From assembly GCA_905178155.1 (NCBI GenBank), contig CAJINV010000005.1, positions 8,120,515 to 8,184,514 of the forward strand: DNA of 64,000 nt. Direction: 5' to 3'. Below the pieces are notes generated by a model. That model was not told the DNA's origin, made no database searches, and worked only from the letters and a program-made list of their open reading frames with translations. The DNA is from Amoebophrya sp. A120 (Eukaryota; Sar; Dinophyceae; Syndiniales; Amoebophryaceae). Numbering within the stretch: the first letter of the stretch is position 1; the number at the start of each line of letters is the position of its first letter. Shown piece after piece: positions 35,640 through 46,735 of the stretch. A program made the position numbers and the translations under genes.

Positions 35640-36235
35640 CGTTGCTACAGTCTACTATTTTCAGTCGCAGTTAGTTCGAAAAGCGGAGGCGACTGCACGC
35701 AGCCGCGAGAAACGGCGGGCAAAACCTTGCTCCGGGCCGCAGAGGCTGGCATCACTCGTTCCGGCAATTTGTTACCGCGCACAGGAAAAGCCCGGCGGCA
35801 TTTTCCGCACGGGGCCATGTATCGACCCCGCCGCAAGTGGGGCCCCCGGGCGCTTCGAAGAGCGCGCCTCGGTGTTTGCTTGCACAAGCGCTTGCGGCCC
35901 GGGCAAGGAAACGGACTCTCGCCCTCGCAAAAGCAGCGCGCCTTCGCACGGCGGAACCGGTTTGGAGCGCGGCCCGACTCTCCTCCACTAGCAACCCGAG
36001 GCGGCAGTATCTGCGCCATAGAAGCGCGGGCCCGCAGGCGCCCGCCCAAGCAGGCGCGAGGGCCTACCCGCCCCCCGCAGCGGAGCCGCGGCCGACCGGC
36101 GGCGGCGGACTGCTGCGCCCGCGGTCCGCGCCACGAGGGGGCTGCAGCCTGTGCCTCCCGCCGATGGGAAGGCGGTGTAGAACAATACAAGGAGCCCAGC
36201 GCACTGACATAACTGCGCGGGGTCCGAGGCCTGCC
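35640..36235. other. GC-rich intergenic island
   Basis: GC-rich block in the divergent spacer between the coiled-coil and DUF3431 genes. Long open frames in several phases have no recognisable domain. Confidence 0.45.
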
Positions 36236-36239
36236 CATC

Positions 36240-37245
36240 CAGGCCCATGTGTTCAGTTGTTGCCAATTTTTAAAAATTTTTGCACATTAGAAATCAGCCA
36301 GCACGAGCCTAATCGGCTTCCGCCGGTGAAAAAAGGTAAAGAAGCAGCGCAATTAGCGTCCTATGAAGGTCGATTAGACCAGATCTCTACACTCATAGGC
36401 CATGTTCCTCATTTTGATAAATTTTTTGAATTTTGCAAAAATTTAAAAAAAGCAGAAAAATGTAGACACTGGGCTTTTCGGAAGCAAATAATGCAGCAAA
36501 TCAATATATTCAACTTCTTGAGTCTGACACTTTTGCTACATTGAGGAAGTTAATCACTTCCGTGCAATTTTGTGGAATTTTTAAAATTTTAGTCGGGTCA
36601 GAAAACCGTCAACATTACAAAAACAAGCGCTCTAATTTGTAAAGTTTACTTCAAAAATATAAAATGAACTACCATCCGTCAGACTTTGAGTGATATTATA
36701 AACGTTTCTCACATCTCAGCCAATTTTTCAAAATTTTGATTTTTTTTATTCTAGGAAGTTCCTGCAAAACAGACTGAATGGATAATATATAAGTTTGGAA
36801 ATCCAAAGTACATAAATCCCTATGCGCAGTCTCTCACTCTTGCAGACTATTCACATAAGTCGTAGAGGTTGGCTGGAAGTGTGCAACTTTTTCAATTTTT
36901 TCGATTTTTTGAAAAATCAAGAAAAAATACAAACAAGGAACTAACTGCCCTTCTTCGGTTAGCCTATTCCATCAGATCACGCACGCGGCCTATTTATATT
37001 ATCTCTCTATGAGTAAGATTGTTAAGTTGTGTCATTTTTAAAATTTTGCCGATTTTGGCACTTTTCAAAAAGTGCAAAAATATATGTAATTCTGAAGCAG
37101 CTTCCAAATGAAAAATAATCGTAACACCAATTGAGCGCCCTGATGGCCATTCTCAAGATTTGTGGCTGCGTTTCTGTTGCGTTTTTACATTGCGCAAATT
37201 TTCTTAAATTTTTTTAATTTTGGAAATTGATCAAGAAACCACCAT
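36240..37245. repeat. AT-rich periodic block, about 157-bp spacing
   Basis: Motifs of the form AATTTTTAAAATTTT recur near 36250, 36415, 36572, 36730, 36890, 37036 and 37200, i.e. every 145-165 bp. The DNA between them shows little obvious identity, so this is either a very old tandem array or phased AT tracts. Confidence 0.5.
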
Positions 37246-37269
37246 GGTGGTCCAGGTCAGGTCTGGGCG

Positions 37270-37900
37270 ATGAGAAGACGGCACAGATATACACTGACGG
37301 CGGCCGCTGCCAGTACTTTTCACCGAATTACGGAACCCGCTCTCCATTCCTGCACTTCCGTTAATTTTCCGGATCTCGCGGAATTGTATGCCCCCCCTCG
37401 CCGCCCGCCGGCCGGCGGATCGGATCGGCCCGCCTTACCGCGCTTACAAGAGGATGCAAAACCGCGCGCGGGGTGCCTGGTGGTAGTATCTCCGAGCCGG
37501 GCGCCCGAGCCTAGTGCCGCTATAGGCTGCCGCATCGCTCCGCCGAACACCTTCCCCCGCCCGCCGCCACCGTGGCCCCGTCGATATCGCGGAAGCGGGC
37601 CCCCATATTCCCAGCCGCCCAATAGGTGGCGCGGGGCCGGGTCGCCCCGCAACCGCCCGCGCCGCGGCACGGGCCCGGGAATGGGGGTAAGGCGTTTAGC
37701 CTTGGCCATCTTTTCTCTTCCGGCAAACTGGGGCGCTACCGCATAGACGCGAGAACTGGCGCACCGGCAAGGGCGCCACGCCGGCCCCCGCGGTTTTCGG
37801 TCTTCTTTGCCTGTAGATCCCGCGCGCGCCGCACACTCGGCCCGGGCGCCCGCGTGATGCCAGCGGGCGATCTCGGGCACGAACGAAGCCGCACGCCGAT
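37270..37900. other. GC-rich intergenic island
   Basis: GC-rich block directly after the AT-rich periodic block. The frames at 37270-37746 plus and 37320-37880 minus have no recognised domain. Confidence 0.4.
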
Positions 37901-38635
37901 TTTTTCGGTCCCGGTATTTAAGCTCTCCGCGCTCCTTTGCGCCCGGGCTTTTTCATGGTTTTTGGCGTCGCGGCAGCTTTCCGTGTCGCCGTTCGCGTTT
38001 CTTTGGTCGATCCACTCTTTTGACCTCGTCGCAGACTGATCCTCTTTGCTTTTTTCCGCACAGATTGTTTTTGGATCAATAAATTTTTTCGGGATGATGA
38101 AGTGCGGAGCGTAATTTCCGCTGGTAAAACACCGCGTTTTTTTTTCTTTACAAAAGTGACCCCCTGCCATTGCTAATGCAAGGACTTAGCCGGGATGTTG
38201 ATCATCTTTTTGAACCGCTACCGCAAGTAGCAGCACTTCTTCAGAACGCAGCAGATCTTCGAGAAAACAGCACGTAACAAATTGATAAAGCCGATTCGTT
38301 TTGTTCAAGCACCATTGTCCACCATGGTGCTCTCGTCAACGGCCGTTTCTTGGTTTCCCCGATCTCATGACGCAATGCCAACAGCCCGTCCGCCGCTACT
38401 GGACGATGAACCAATTGCGAACAGTCGGACGACTCGGAGGAAAAGCGGCGCGGACAATGGTGAAAACAACTGCAAGAAGACCACAGGAGAAATAAGCAGC
38501 GGCTACAACCGACCAGGAACTATGAGACACAACAACGTGTGGTGCAGGGAAAAAACTTCTGCCTCTTCTGAAAAAAAAAGAAGCGGTGCAACATTCTCTC
38601 CTTTCCGCGCGGCACATAAAGGACGAGTAAACACT

Positions 38636-41600
38636 ATGCGCCATACGGCACTTGCACTCGGGTCAATCTTTCTGTCCTTGCCGATCGCGGTCCAAGTAGC
38701 AGCCTCCACTACCTCTCCACCCGGCACAGCAACTACCTCCGCTACCGCCTGCAAAGTTTCGGAGTTCAGCATCCCGCCCGCGACCAACCAGATTCAGCCG
38801 GGGGTGTTGCAGTACAAATACCTCCGGTTTTTCGAGTCCGACGCCCGGCAGCCGCCGCTGGAGGAGGTGTTTTTCGTTCTAGAAGCGGCGAAGTACAACG
38901 CGACAGTAGTCGACCTGTGCCCCCTATGCATCGCAAAGATGTCTGGGTCGGGAAGGATGATACTTATCATGCTAGGTCTGGATCCTGCAGAAATCTGTAT
39001 TGCATGATTACCAAATAAAGCTGTTCACTTTAATAGGGGACCAAGTTAAGAGGGAGTTTCTCATGCAGGATAGGCATCCTGATAGAGATCTCACCGAGTC
39101 TGTCGTGCTAGGTCCTGCATTCCAAACCTTGCGGGTCATGGAATAAAATCTGCATAACAAGTCTTTCACTCCGCTCGACCCGACACATTTACACTTGATA
39201 GCCCGCCGCGTTTGCGATCACCCACGTGTTCGCTGCCGCGGTGTACTTGTACGCATCGCAAAAGTATCGTACTAGAGCGAACTGCATGACAAATTTTTTC
39301 GTAGAAAAATCGAATTTGACATGCTGAATTGCCTAAAAGATAAAGACTTGTCATGCAAAAATATTGTGAGAGCGATGCTTTTACAATGCACACCCTATTC
39401 CGCGGAACAACAGCGGCGAGCGGAGATGGGAGTGCACAGGATGCAGAACTGCGCCTCGCGACCGGAGAGGATCCATATCAAAACGAAAACAAGTTCAACA
39501 GCAACACCGACCGACATTTGCTAGCCGCCAAGCAGCTCGAGACGAAGTACGGCAAGCAACTGCTCCGCAAGGGCTGGCCGCTGGACGAAGCGTACGAAAT
39601 GTTCTGGAAGGAGAAGGAGAAACTCTTCGGGCCGCAGAAAATTCTCTTCAGCGCGAAATCAACCGAGTACAGCGCCACGCACGATATCAACTGAAAATAT
39701 GTCTGGGTCTGGGAGATTTGTCATGCATATTTTGCATGACCCAGGTGTCTGTAATGCATGACCTAGCATCACAGATTTTTAGGGGCCTTCCTGATGCCTA
39801 TTTCGCATGACAAATGCCCTCCCCGCGTAGCACAAACCGGACGCCTCTTGCTGGTCATGCAATACAGATTTTTTTAGAGTCCAAAGTTAGCATCACATTC
39901 CAGACACAGACATTTTTGCATTTGATACACGAGAAAGTGTTGCAGCACGCGGAACTGTTGGGGGGCGGAGCAACTCCATCTGGAGCGAAAACCACCGTTG
40001 TTGCTCCAGCTTCAACATCAACCGCCGCAGGTACTAAAAAGCAGACGATGCACATTTTGATCTGCCACTGCCGCGAGAATTTGGATTGGGTGATCGGCCC
40101 GGATTTTGTGATTCCTGGGCCAGTATCCGTTGCAAATATGTCTGCTGGGTCTGGAAACATGTGATGCAAGGAAGGGAATCCTGAGCACACTGTAACGCGC
40201 TGCCACGCATGACAATTTTTTCGGTGCTTCTGAGTTGCGTACTCCGCATGAGAAACTGCGTTTTTGCATGACAGCCAAAAGGAGCTCTTCGCGGCCACGC
40301 AATACAGAGTTCGGAGTCGTGCCAGACTAGCATGACAAATCTCGCAATCTCCCAGACCCAGACATATTTGCATTTGATAACCGGAGAAAAGGACGAACGA
40401 GGTAGAAATCACCTTGCTCATCTACGACAAGTGTCAAACGCCGATCGGCGAGGAAAAAACGGAATTGTATATGAGTTCCAAGCTGTTCCACGATATCCTG
40501 TGTGAAAGCGTCCCCACCCCATAGTCAAGATGGGGATTTTGCAACACAGACCTAGGAGTTTTGGGAGTCACGCATGACAAGTTGCATTCCGTAGTGTAGT
40601 GCGGGTTAGCAAGTGCAGCCGCATCACAGATCCATCTGTTTATCCTGTTCACAGCATCACAAATTCCAAAAGACGATTGGAAATGTCTACCATGGGTATG
40701 CGCATAACAAATGTCCTTGTCATTGCAAATCTGCGTGACAACTCTGGGGTGGGGACGTTTTTCAGCGTGATGCACGAGGTGAAATCCGTCCCGTGCGACG
40801 ACCCCGTCGGGTTTCGGAGGGATGAGTGCGTCGCGTACTTGCAGTACTTGGTGGAGTATTATGATAAATTTCCGGACTACTTGATGCTTTTGCAGTCGGA
40901 CGTGGAAGAGCACGCCTACTGGGGGTATATCAATCTGTGTCCAAGAAAAAAACTGTGTTAGTGTAAGTCTTTTGGGAAAACAGCATCACAAGTTTGTCTG
41001 CCATGACGGGACACTTGTTATGCGCAGATACAAAGGGAAAACACATGGGAAGCGAGCCGGTCATGCATGTCGAGCATGACAAGTGTAACTGTTTGGCATT
41101 TTCTGCATCACAGATAATTTACACTTACACAGTTTTTTTCTTGCATAATCTGGTCATGGAATCGATCGTGATGGGCACCGCGAAAAACATCCCCTTCATT
41201 CCGTTGAACAATGGTATGCATTGCAAATATCGATCTGGGTCTGGAGACTTGTGATGCTAGTTTGTGAATGGGGGGCGCACTCCTGCAATACGCAGCCATG
41301 CATAACAAGTTTCTGTGCTTCTTGTGTTTCGCTTTCCGCATGGCAGACTGCACTTTTGCATGACAGGCAAAAGGCTTATTATTTCCTGCTCACGCATTAC
41401 AGATTCTTTCCACTGTCATGTGAGACAAGCATGACATCAAACCTGCATTCTTTCAGACCCAGACATTTTTGCAACGCATAAACGGTCGAATCGTGCAAAA
41501 TCTCACGCCCTGTAAGAAAAAGATCTTCGAGGAGACCTTCGGACGGGTGCCGAAAGCGCTGGGAACGTATGGAATTTTTTGTTCTGATTCATGTGTATTC

Positions 41601-43362
41601 CGAGGTAGAATAAATCCACCAGCATCCGATGTCTACATGTAACTAGCGTGGTGAAAAAATAGAGGAAGATCGCGCGCACGGTGATCGTGAAAAAATTTTA
41701 GTTTGCCATTTGAAACTAACCTATCAGGTACTGTTGCGCCCAGTTTGTCGTCTCTCGTATCAAATGTAAAAATGTCTGGGTCTGGAAGAATGCATGTTTG
41801 TCATGCTTGTCTGGCATGACTCTTAAATCTGTCTTGCACGTTACCCAAGAGCTCCATTGTTCTGTGATGCAGGAACGCATCTTGTCATGCAGAATAGGCA
41901 ACACCTAGAAGCTCAGAAACTTGTCATGCTGAGCCAGCATTTGTGGCCTCATCATGAGACGCCACCCAGCATCACAAGTTTCCAGACCCGAACATTTTTA
42001 CATTTGATATCCCGGCAGCGGCTGCAATTACCACCCATCACGCGGTACCACAAGCTCCTGACCATGTTGGACGACCTATGGATGTGTCAGGATCGAAATC
42101 GACAAAGTTGAAATGATTTGCCATGCATAAAATGCAGCCCACAAAGTGCCTGTCCTGCAGAGTAGGCAAGTGAGGGAGATTGGAAGCCTGTTGAGGGGTA
42201 GACCTGAGCTGCTGAAGTAGCATGACAAAAGGCGTCTTCCTTCCCCAAACAGCATGACAAACTGGATTTCGGTACTACCCAAATTTGTCATGCGCCACTT
42301 GGAAACTGGGTTACAGCTGGCATCCATTTTATGCATGGCAAATCATTTCAACTTTGTCGATTTCGATCCTGACAGATCCATACGACCAGGAAGCCCCGAA
42401 GCCGGAGTGCAACGACATCAAGGGGCACAGCACCCATTGCTTGATGTACGAAACCATCTGGCACGTTTTGTGGGGTATCCTGAGTAAAAACGTCCCCACC
42501 CCAGAGTTGTCATTAACTTCTCTGTGCTTTAATTTGGTCTTTTCCAGTACATAAACACCCCAGAGTTGTCATGCAAATGTGCAATGACAGGAACATTTGT
42601 AATGCGCAGCTCCATCAGAGGCATTTCCAGCCGTGTTTTGGAATTTGTAATGCTGCAAACAGGATGAGAAAATGGCCTTCTCATGCGGGTTCCCTTGCCA
42701 ACCAGGACTACACTGCAGCGGGAAGCTTGTCATGCAGAGTTCCCAAAGCTTGGAGATTTGTGTTGCTAGATTCCCATTTTGACTACGAGCTGGGGACATT
42801 TTTGCTTAGGATATGGGGCGAGCCGGATTTACTCCCCTTACGGGGGGAAAACGTGGAACTGCCACTCTTTCTCCGCGCGCGGGACGTGGATAACGAGTCC
42901 TATTTACCGATTGGGAGCCAGTACATGACCACGATTATGTCTTTAACGACTGAATATTGTGAGGAAAAATCCCCCCTCCCCATATCGAGAAGGAGATTTG
43001 TGATGCTGATTTGTGGCTTCAAATCACCTTTGTCTTGCCTATAGGGTAATGGGAGCCTCGTGGCGCGTTCTACAGCCAATCTGTCATGCGCTTCCGACTA
43101 CTGCAAGCCTGTTTGCCATGCCTAATTGGTAGCCTTCTGCCTACCCGGACAGGCTGAGACAATACCGGCAAGCACTTTCTGCAAGACAGAGCTGACTTGT
43201 GGCCACAAATCAGCATCACAAATCTCGTCCATGCTGATATGGGGAGGGGGGATTTTTCGTCACAATACTGAAGACCCGAACGCCCCGCCCGCGGGGGAAG
43301 CGGTGAGTGATGGGCAGGAAGGGGCGATGGAGAAGGGAAAGGTGAACTCGGCGGAGATGTAG
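38636..43362 (+). CDS. secreted DUF3431-domain protein (glycosyltransferase-like)
   Basis: Thirteen exons (38636-38924, 39201-39249, 39393-39684, 39928-40123, 40380-40493, 40773-40937, 41148-41214, 41481-41566, 41728-41757, 42010-42076, 42383-42475, 42814-42954, 43268-43362) sum to exactly 542 residues with a TAG stop. The start at 38636 gives a good signal peptide (MRHTALALGSIFLSLPIAVQ); the frame is open upstream to 38282. DUF3431 features appear in order: MHILICHCRENLDWV, EITLLIYDKCQTP, RRDECVAYLQYLVEYYDKFP, DYLMLLQSDVEEHAYWGYIN, GTYCCAQFVVSRQRL and CLMYETIWHVLWGEP. The family is uncharacterised but glycosyltransferase-like, which fits the large glycosyltransferase gene 7 kb downstream. 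The only GT-AG intron is 41567-41727. Confidence 0.8.
38925..39200. mobile_element. introner, family A
   Basis: Flanks CCCCC/GCCCG (3 of 5). Frame continues as LCPPAFAITHVFAAAVY. Confidence 0.82.
39250..39392. mobile_element. introner, family D (old or damaged)
   Basis: Ends TACGCATCGCAAAAGTATCG and GATGCTTTTACAATGCACA. No clear duplication (2 of 5). The exact right end is uncertain; frame continues under the 5-nt rule. Confidence 0.7.
39685..39927. mobile_element. introner, family A
   Basis: Perfect duplication CACGA; removal gives YSATHEKVLQHAELL. Confidence 0.9.
40124..40379. mobile_element. introner, family A
   Basis: Flanks GCCAG/ACCGG (3 of 5); frame continues as VIPGPEKRTNEVEITLL. 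Confidence 0.83.
40494..40772. mobile_element. introner, family B
   Basis: Perfect duplication CACGA although the last base is G instead of A; removal gives SSKLFHEVKSVPCDD. Confidence 0.88.
40938..41147. mobile_element. introner, family F
   Basis: Perfect duplication ATCTG (40933-40937, 41148-41152); begins TGT instead of TAT. Removal gives WGYINLVMESIVMG. Confidence 0.88.
41215..41480. mobile_element. introner, family A
   Basis: Duplication AATGG/AACGG (4 of 5); DUF3431 gene. Confidence 0.88.
41758..42009. mobile_element. introner, family A
   Basis: Duplication TCTCG/TCCCG (4 of 5); removal gives AQFVVSRQRLQLPPITRYH, fixed by DUF3431 pattern. Confidence 0.9.
42077..42382. mobile_element. 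introner, family I
   Basis: Long inverted ends with GATCGAAATCGACAAAGTTG. Perfect duplication CGACC (42072-42076, 42383-42387). Removal gives LLTMLDDQEAPKPECND. Confidence 0.92.
42476..42813. mobile_element. introner, family B, with internal duplication
   Basis: Perfect duplication TGGGG. It is longer than its relatives because the left-end word CACCCCAGAGTTGTCAT occurs twice, near 42497 and 42556. Confidence 0.9.
42955..43267. mobile_element. introner, family C
   Basis: Perfect duplication CTGAA (42950-42954, 43268-43272); last intron of the DUF3431 gene. Confidence 0.92.
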
Positions 43363-44261
43363 GGAAAAAATTGTTACTTTTGACCGTGTTCCCAGAAAAA
43401 GATTATGTTCACATTGTATCCAAAAAACGATAAATATGTCAGAATCAACACAAAAGCTGGATCATGAACGTGATACACAAGACAAAAGTTGTCGCTCAAC
43501 AGCAAGCTGGTGGTTTCTTCCCATCACGGTCATTTATTCGAGGCGAATAGAAGCTCCTCTGAATATAGGAAATAAATGCTACCTCCCGCTGTCCACGCAG
43601 CGGAGTTCTTGGTTTTGGTCCCGGAGAATTTTTGGATCGGATCTTGTTCAGCGAGAGGAAACCTTGCGCTTAGCTTTTCGTGCAGTATCTCATCTTGCAA
43701 AAAAAGGCTGTCCGCTTTCGTATCGTCCTGGTAAAAGATCATCGCCGTCCTCGTCGTGTAAATAAGTACACCCAAGTTCTTCTACTTCCCAGTTCTGGTT
43801 TAATACCGAGATGCTGTTGTAATTCACCCTCGTCTTTCAGGACAGACCGCGTTCCGACCTGTAATTCTTCTTCGTCCTGTAACCTCGTAGCTTCTTCGTC
43901 TTCTCAGGACCTCGTACAACTACTGTGTGCCAGAATTCTCGTGCAAAATCCTATCTTTCGTTCAAAGACGCTGACCAAGCGTAAGAAGTGCTCGTCAGAC
44001 AACGTTTATTTACAGACTTTAGACAACATAATTTTTGTTTTTCCCGTGTTGCTTCAGCATAATTCCTGCGAGGGCGGCTTATGCGCGACATTTTTCGAAT
44101 TATCTCTTCAGTGAAATAACCCCGCTCCCCCAATTCTGTCGGGTGCAGAAACGCGAGCAGAAGAACTTAGATCGTTTGGAGGAGTACTACTCCGAGTGTT
44201 TGTTTATCTCTTGGAAAAAGAGTGAAGAACTTCAACTGTAGCTGTACAAGAGAAGGATAAA

Positions 44262-44480
44262 ATGGCCAAAGCCACTGCCATGATGCACCTTCTCGCGGCC
44301 CAAATGGCCGCGGCTATCGAGTCGTCGAAAACTACCCATTTCTGGGTGGGAAACGAGAACACTGGAGCAGCTCTACTGCAAGTGGACACAAGCAAAGACA
44401 AGAAGGTCGGCTGGGCCATCGGGTATAAACGCAGATTCGACGAGACGCATGTCGCAAAAAAGGTACATATCCTTACCTAA
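44262..44480 (+). CDS. small hypothetical protein or first exon
   Basis: A 72-codon frame begins MAKATAMMHLLAAQMAAAIE and has a GC-rich third-position bias like the real exons nearby. A GTACAT donor follows VAKK, so it could be a first exon whose continuation I cannot find. No family is recognised. Confidence 0.3.
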   Translation: MAKATAMMHLLAAQMAAAIESSKTTHFWVGNENTGAALLQVDTSKDKKVGWAIGYKRRFDETHVAKKVHILT

Positions 44481-46482
44481 GTGGCTATATGATGTATAAC
44501 ATTTTTGAGATTGAGAATAAAGAGTGAGATAACACGGACTAACGTAAAGACTCAGCCAGAAATCAAACTGCTTCTAATATTGAGACTCAAGCCATCATTT
44601 TCACGATCTCGTGATTGTTGACAGCTAGTGCATCCGTTTTCTTGCCCCTTCGGGCGGACCTTGGACTTCAGGCCAAGCCAACAGCTTTGGGCGTGGATTG
44701 GTTCGCTTGTCGCAATGTTGTGTGACCTGCTGCAGCAAACACTTTTCTCAATACATTGCTGTTTCTTTCATCGATTCATTTGATTTTGTGAGAAAATGCG
44801 AAAAGGCGGGGCAGCTAAGTAGAGTAAAGTAAAGTCAAGCAGCCGGCCTCGTTCCAATTTCGCGCGCAGCTGCTGCGTTGTGCTACTTCGCCGGGCGAGT
44901 CGCACGTGTGTACTCTGCCGGGCCCGTAGGTGCTGTGTGTTAAGACCATCTACTGCAGCAAGGGAATGAAAAGCTTTAAGCGATGCAATGATGACGAATG
45001 GAGAAATACACCCTCATTCATGAATAATCAACACGACGAACTGAAATAAACTCAGGCAAGAGCGATAGAGGAGAAACCGTGCAAAAAAGCGTGCGGATAC
45101 AATGTCAATGGCACGCCTTCGGCATGGACGACGTGTTACAACCGAGGAATGGTTTGTCCGGAATTTTGCAATCTTTCACAGTCAGCTCTTGCTGATTGTC
45201 GTCCCGAGGCCCCATCTGCAAGGCGGGTCATTGACTTCCAAGTGTAGAGCTGACGCGAGCAGGTTCTGCGCCTTTAGCCATAGCGCAGCGCTTCGCAAGC
45301 TGTTCCGGAAGAGGGAACTTCAAACTCAAAAAGAGACTGTGGCTAAAGTGAAGCGCTAGAAAATTTTATGCAGAAGAGCCGAAGGCAAGATCGAGAACCT
45401 ATATTTTATCGAAAGAGGAGAGCGAAGTTTTTGTTTTTTTTTCATCAAAAAGTTTTTGAGCAGTCGCGGAGAAACAAAGACGATTTGAATTTATATTAGT
45501 CACCTGGCAGTCGAGAACCATTTTGAAAAGCAGTTAGAGCGGGCCACTTAAAAATAGTGCGGACCCGCTGCGAAAATGTTACAAACTGAAACGCTACTTT
45601 TTGACTTGATCAAAGTTTTTTCCTAATCCCAAGACCCCCTTGCCACCTTCCGCGCTTTTTTTCCCCTCCCCCTTTTGGTTTCTTAACTTCAGCCTTGAAT
45701 CGACGTGCACAAGATTCGGGCGTAGAAAATTCCGCCGAAGGTCGTCCCCAGTGGTTGGCATAGAACTGTAAAAGACAACGCGTATTAAACTTGCGCGTTG
45801 GATCGAAGCCCTATAGCTCCGGTGTCACTCACAGTGGTCGAGACAGAACACTACCAATTTTTCCCAAGCTTCACGTCGTTGTTTATTCGTTCTCGCTGAT
45901 GAAGCGGGCCGGCAGAGGTGCGCTCCCCTTTATTTTTTTGGACAACTTCTACACCCTACGCCTATCCCCATGTTTGTATGCTTGCGCATTTTCTACAACT
46001 TCAGAGCAGATCCTGCGCGTCCCGTCATCGCATCTATCCATGGCAGTGCAAACTGAAGTACCCATTTATGGAGAAGAGCGCGGTGAACTTGGCAAATCGG
46101 ATCGCATACCTACTGCAAAAATCAGGAGTAAGCAGCAATATGCGCCGCGAATGGTGTTCTTTTCATAGCAGATCGGAAAAATCATGTTGCAAGACTTGAG
46201 AAGAACATTCACAAAAGGTATTCTAAGAGCCCCAGCACAAGAATACTTTTATACTCTTTTATCAAGCTCTTCTAAGAGCAGCGGGCAGATTCTTGCCATC
46301 GGAGTCGAGATGCTAACGGCTTCCCCGTAGCAGCAGTTTTTTCTACGAAGTCGGTTGTTTCTGTTCGCGGATGATTTGTGGATTGGATCTTGTTCAAAAA
46401 GACGAGTTGTCTTACTTCTGTAGTCATGCTGAAGTGATGCACTTGAGCGAAAGCGCTGCACTTGATGTGCGAAGGACTCAAG

Positions 46483-46632
46483 CAGCGAACGACTTAACCG
46501 GGTGCACGACTTAAGGGGGTGCACGACTTAAGGGAGCGAACTACTTAAGGTTGCGAACGACTTAAGGGAGCGAACGACTTAAGGGCGCCACGCACCCAAA
46601 GAGCGAAGCACTTAAGCGAAGCACTACTTAGC
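46483..46632. repeat. minisatellite, about 19-bp unit
   Basis: Units of the type GCGAACGACTTAAGGG repeat about eight times with point changes, ending about 100 bp before the start codon of the oxidoreductase gene. Confidence 0.75.
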
Positions 46633-46735
46633 GTTCCAAATCGCAACTGATTTCGCGCGTTTTATATTTATTGCCGCCAGGTAAGTAGATGTAGAAGTAG
46701 AACCATTTCCAGTGGTAGAGCACGCTTGTTCGTAC

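Larger units (their letters stand above)
43363..46735. other. intergenic DNA, mostly without recognisable genes
   Basis: Contains no introner. Apart from the small frame at 44262-44480 and the minisatellite at 46483-46632, I see only short frames without motifs. Minus-strand segments near 43640 and 46380 share about 40 diverged bases around GGATCTTGTTC. Confidence 0.4.

Noticed and set aside
43530-46524. Related minus-strand frames near 43640 and 46380 (EQDPIQKFS / EQDPIHKSS)
   Set aside because: About 40 bases look similar, but frames, lengths and contexts differ and no homology to a family is visible; too weak to call a gene pair.
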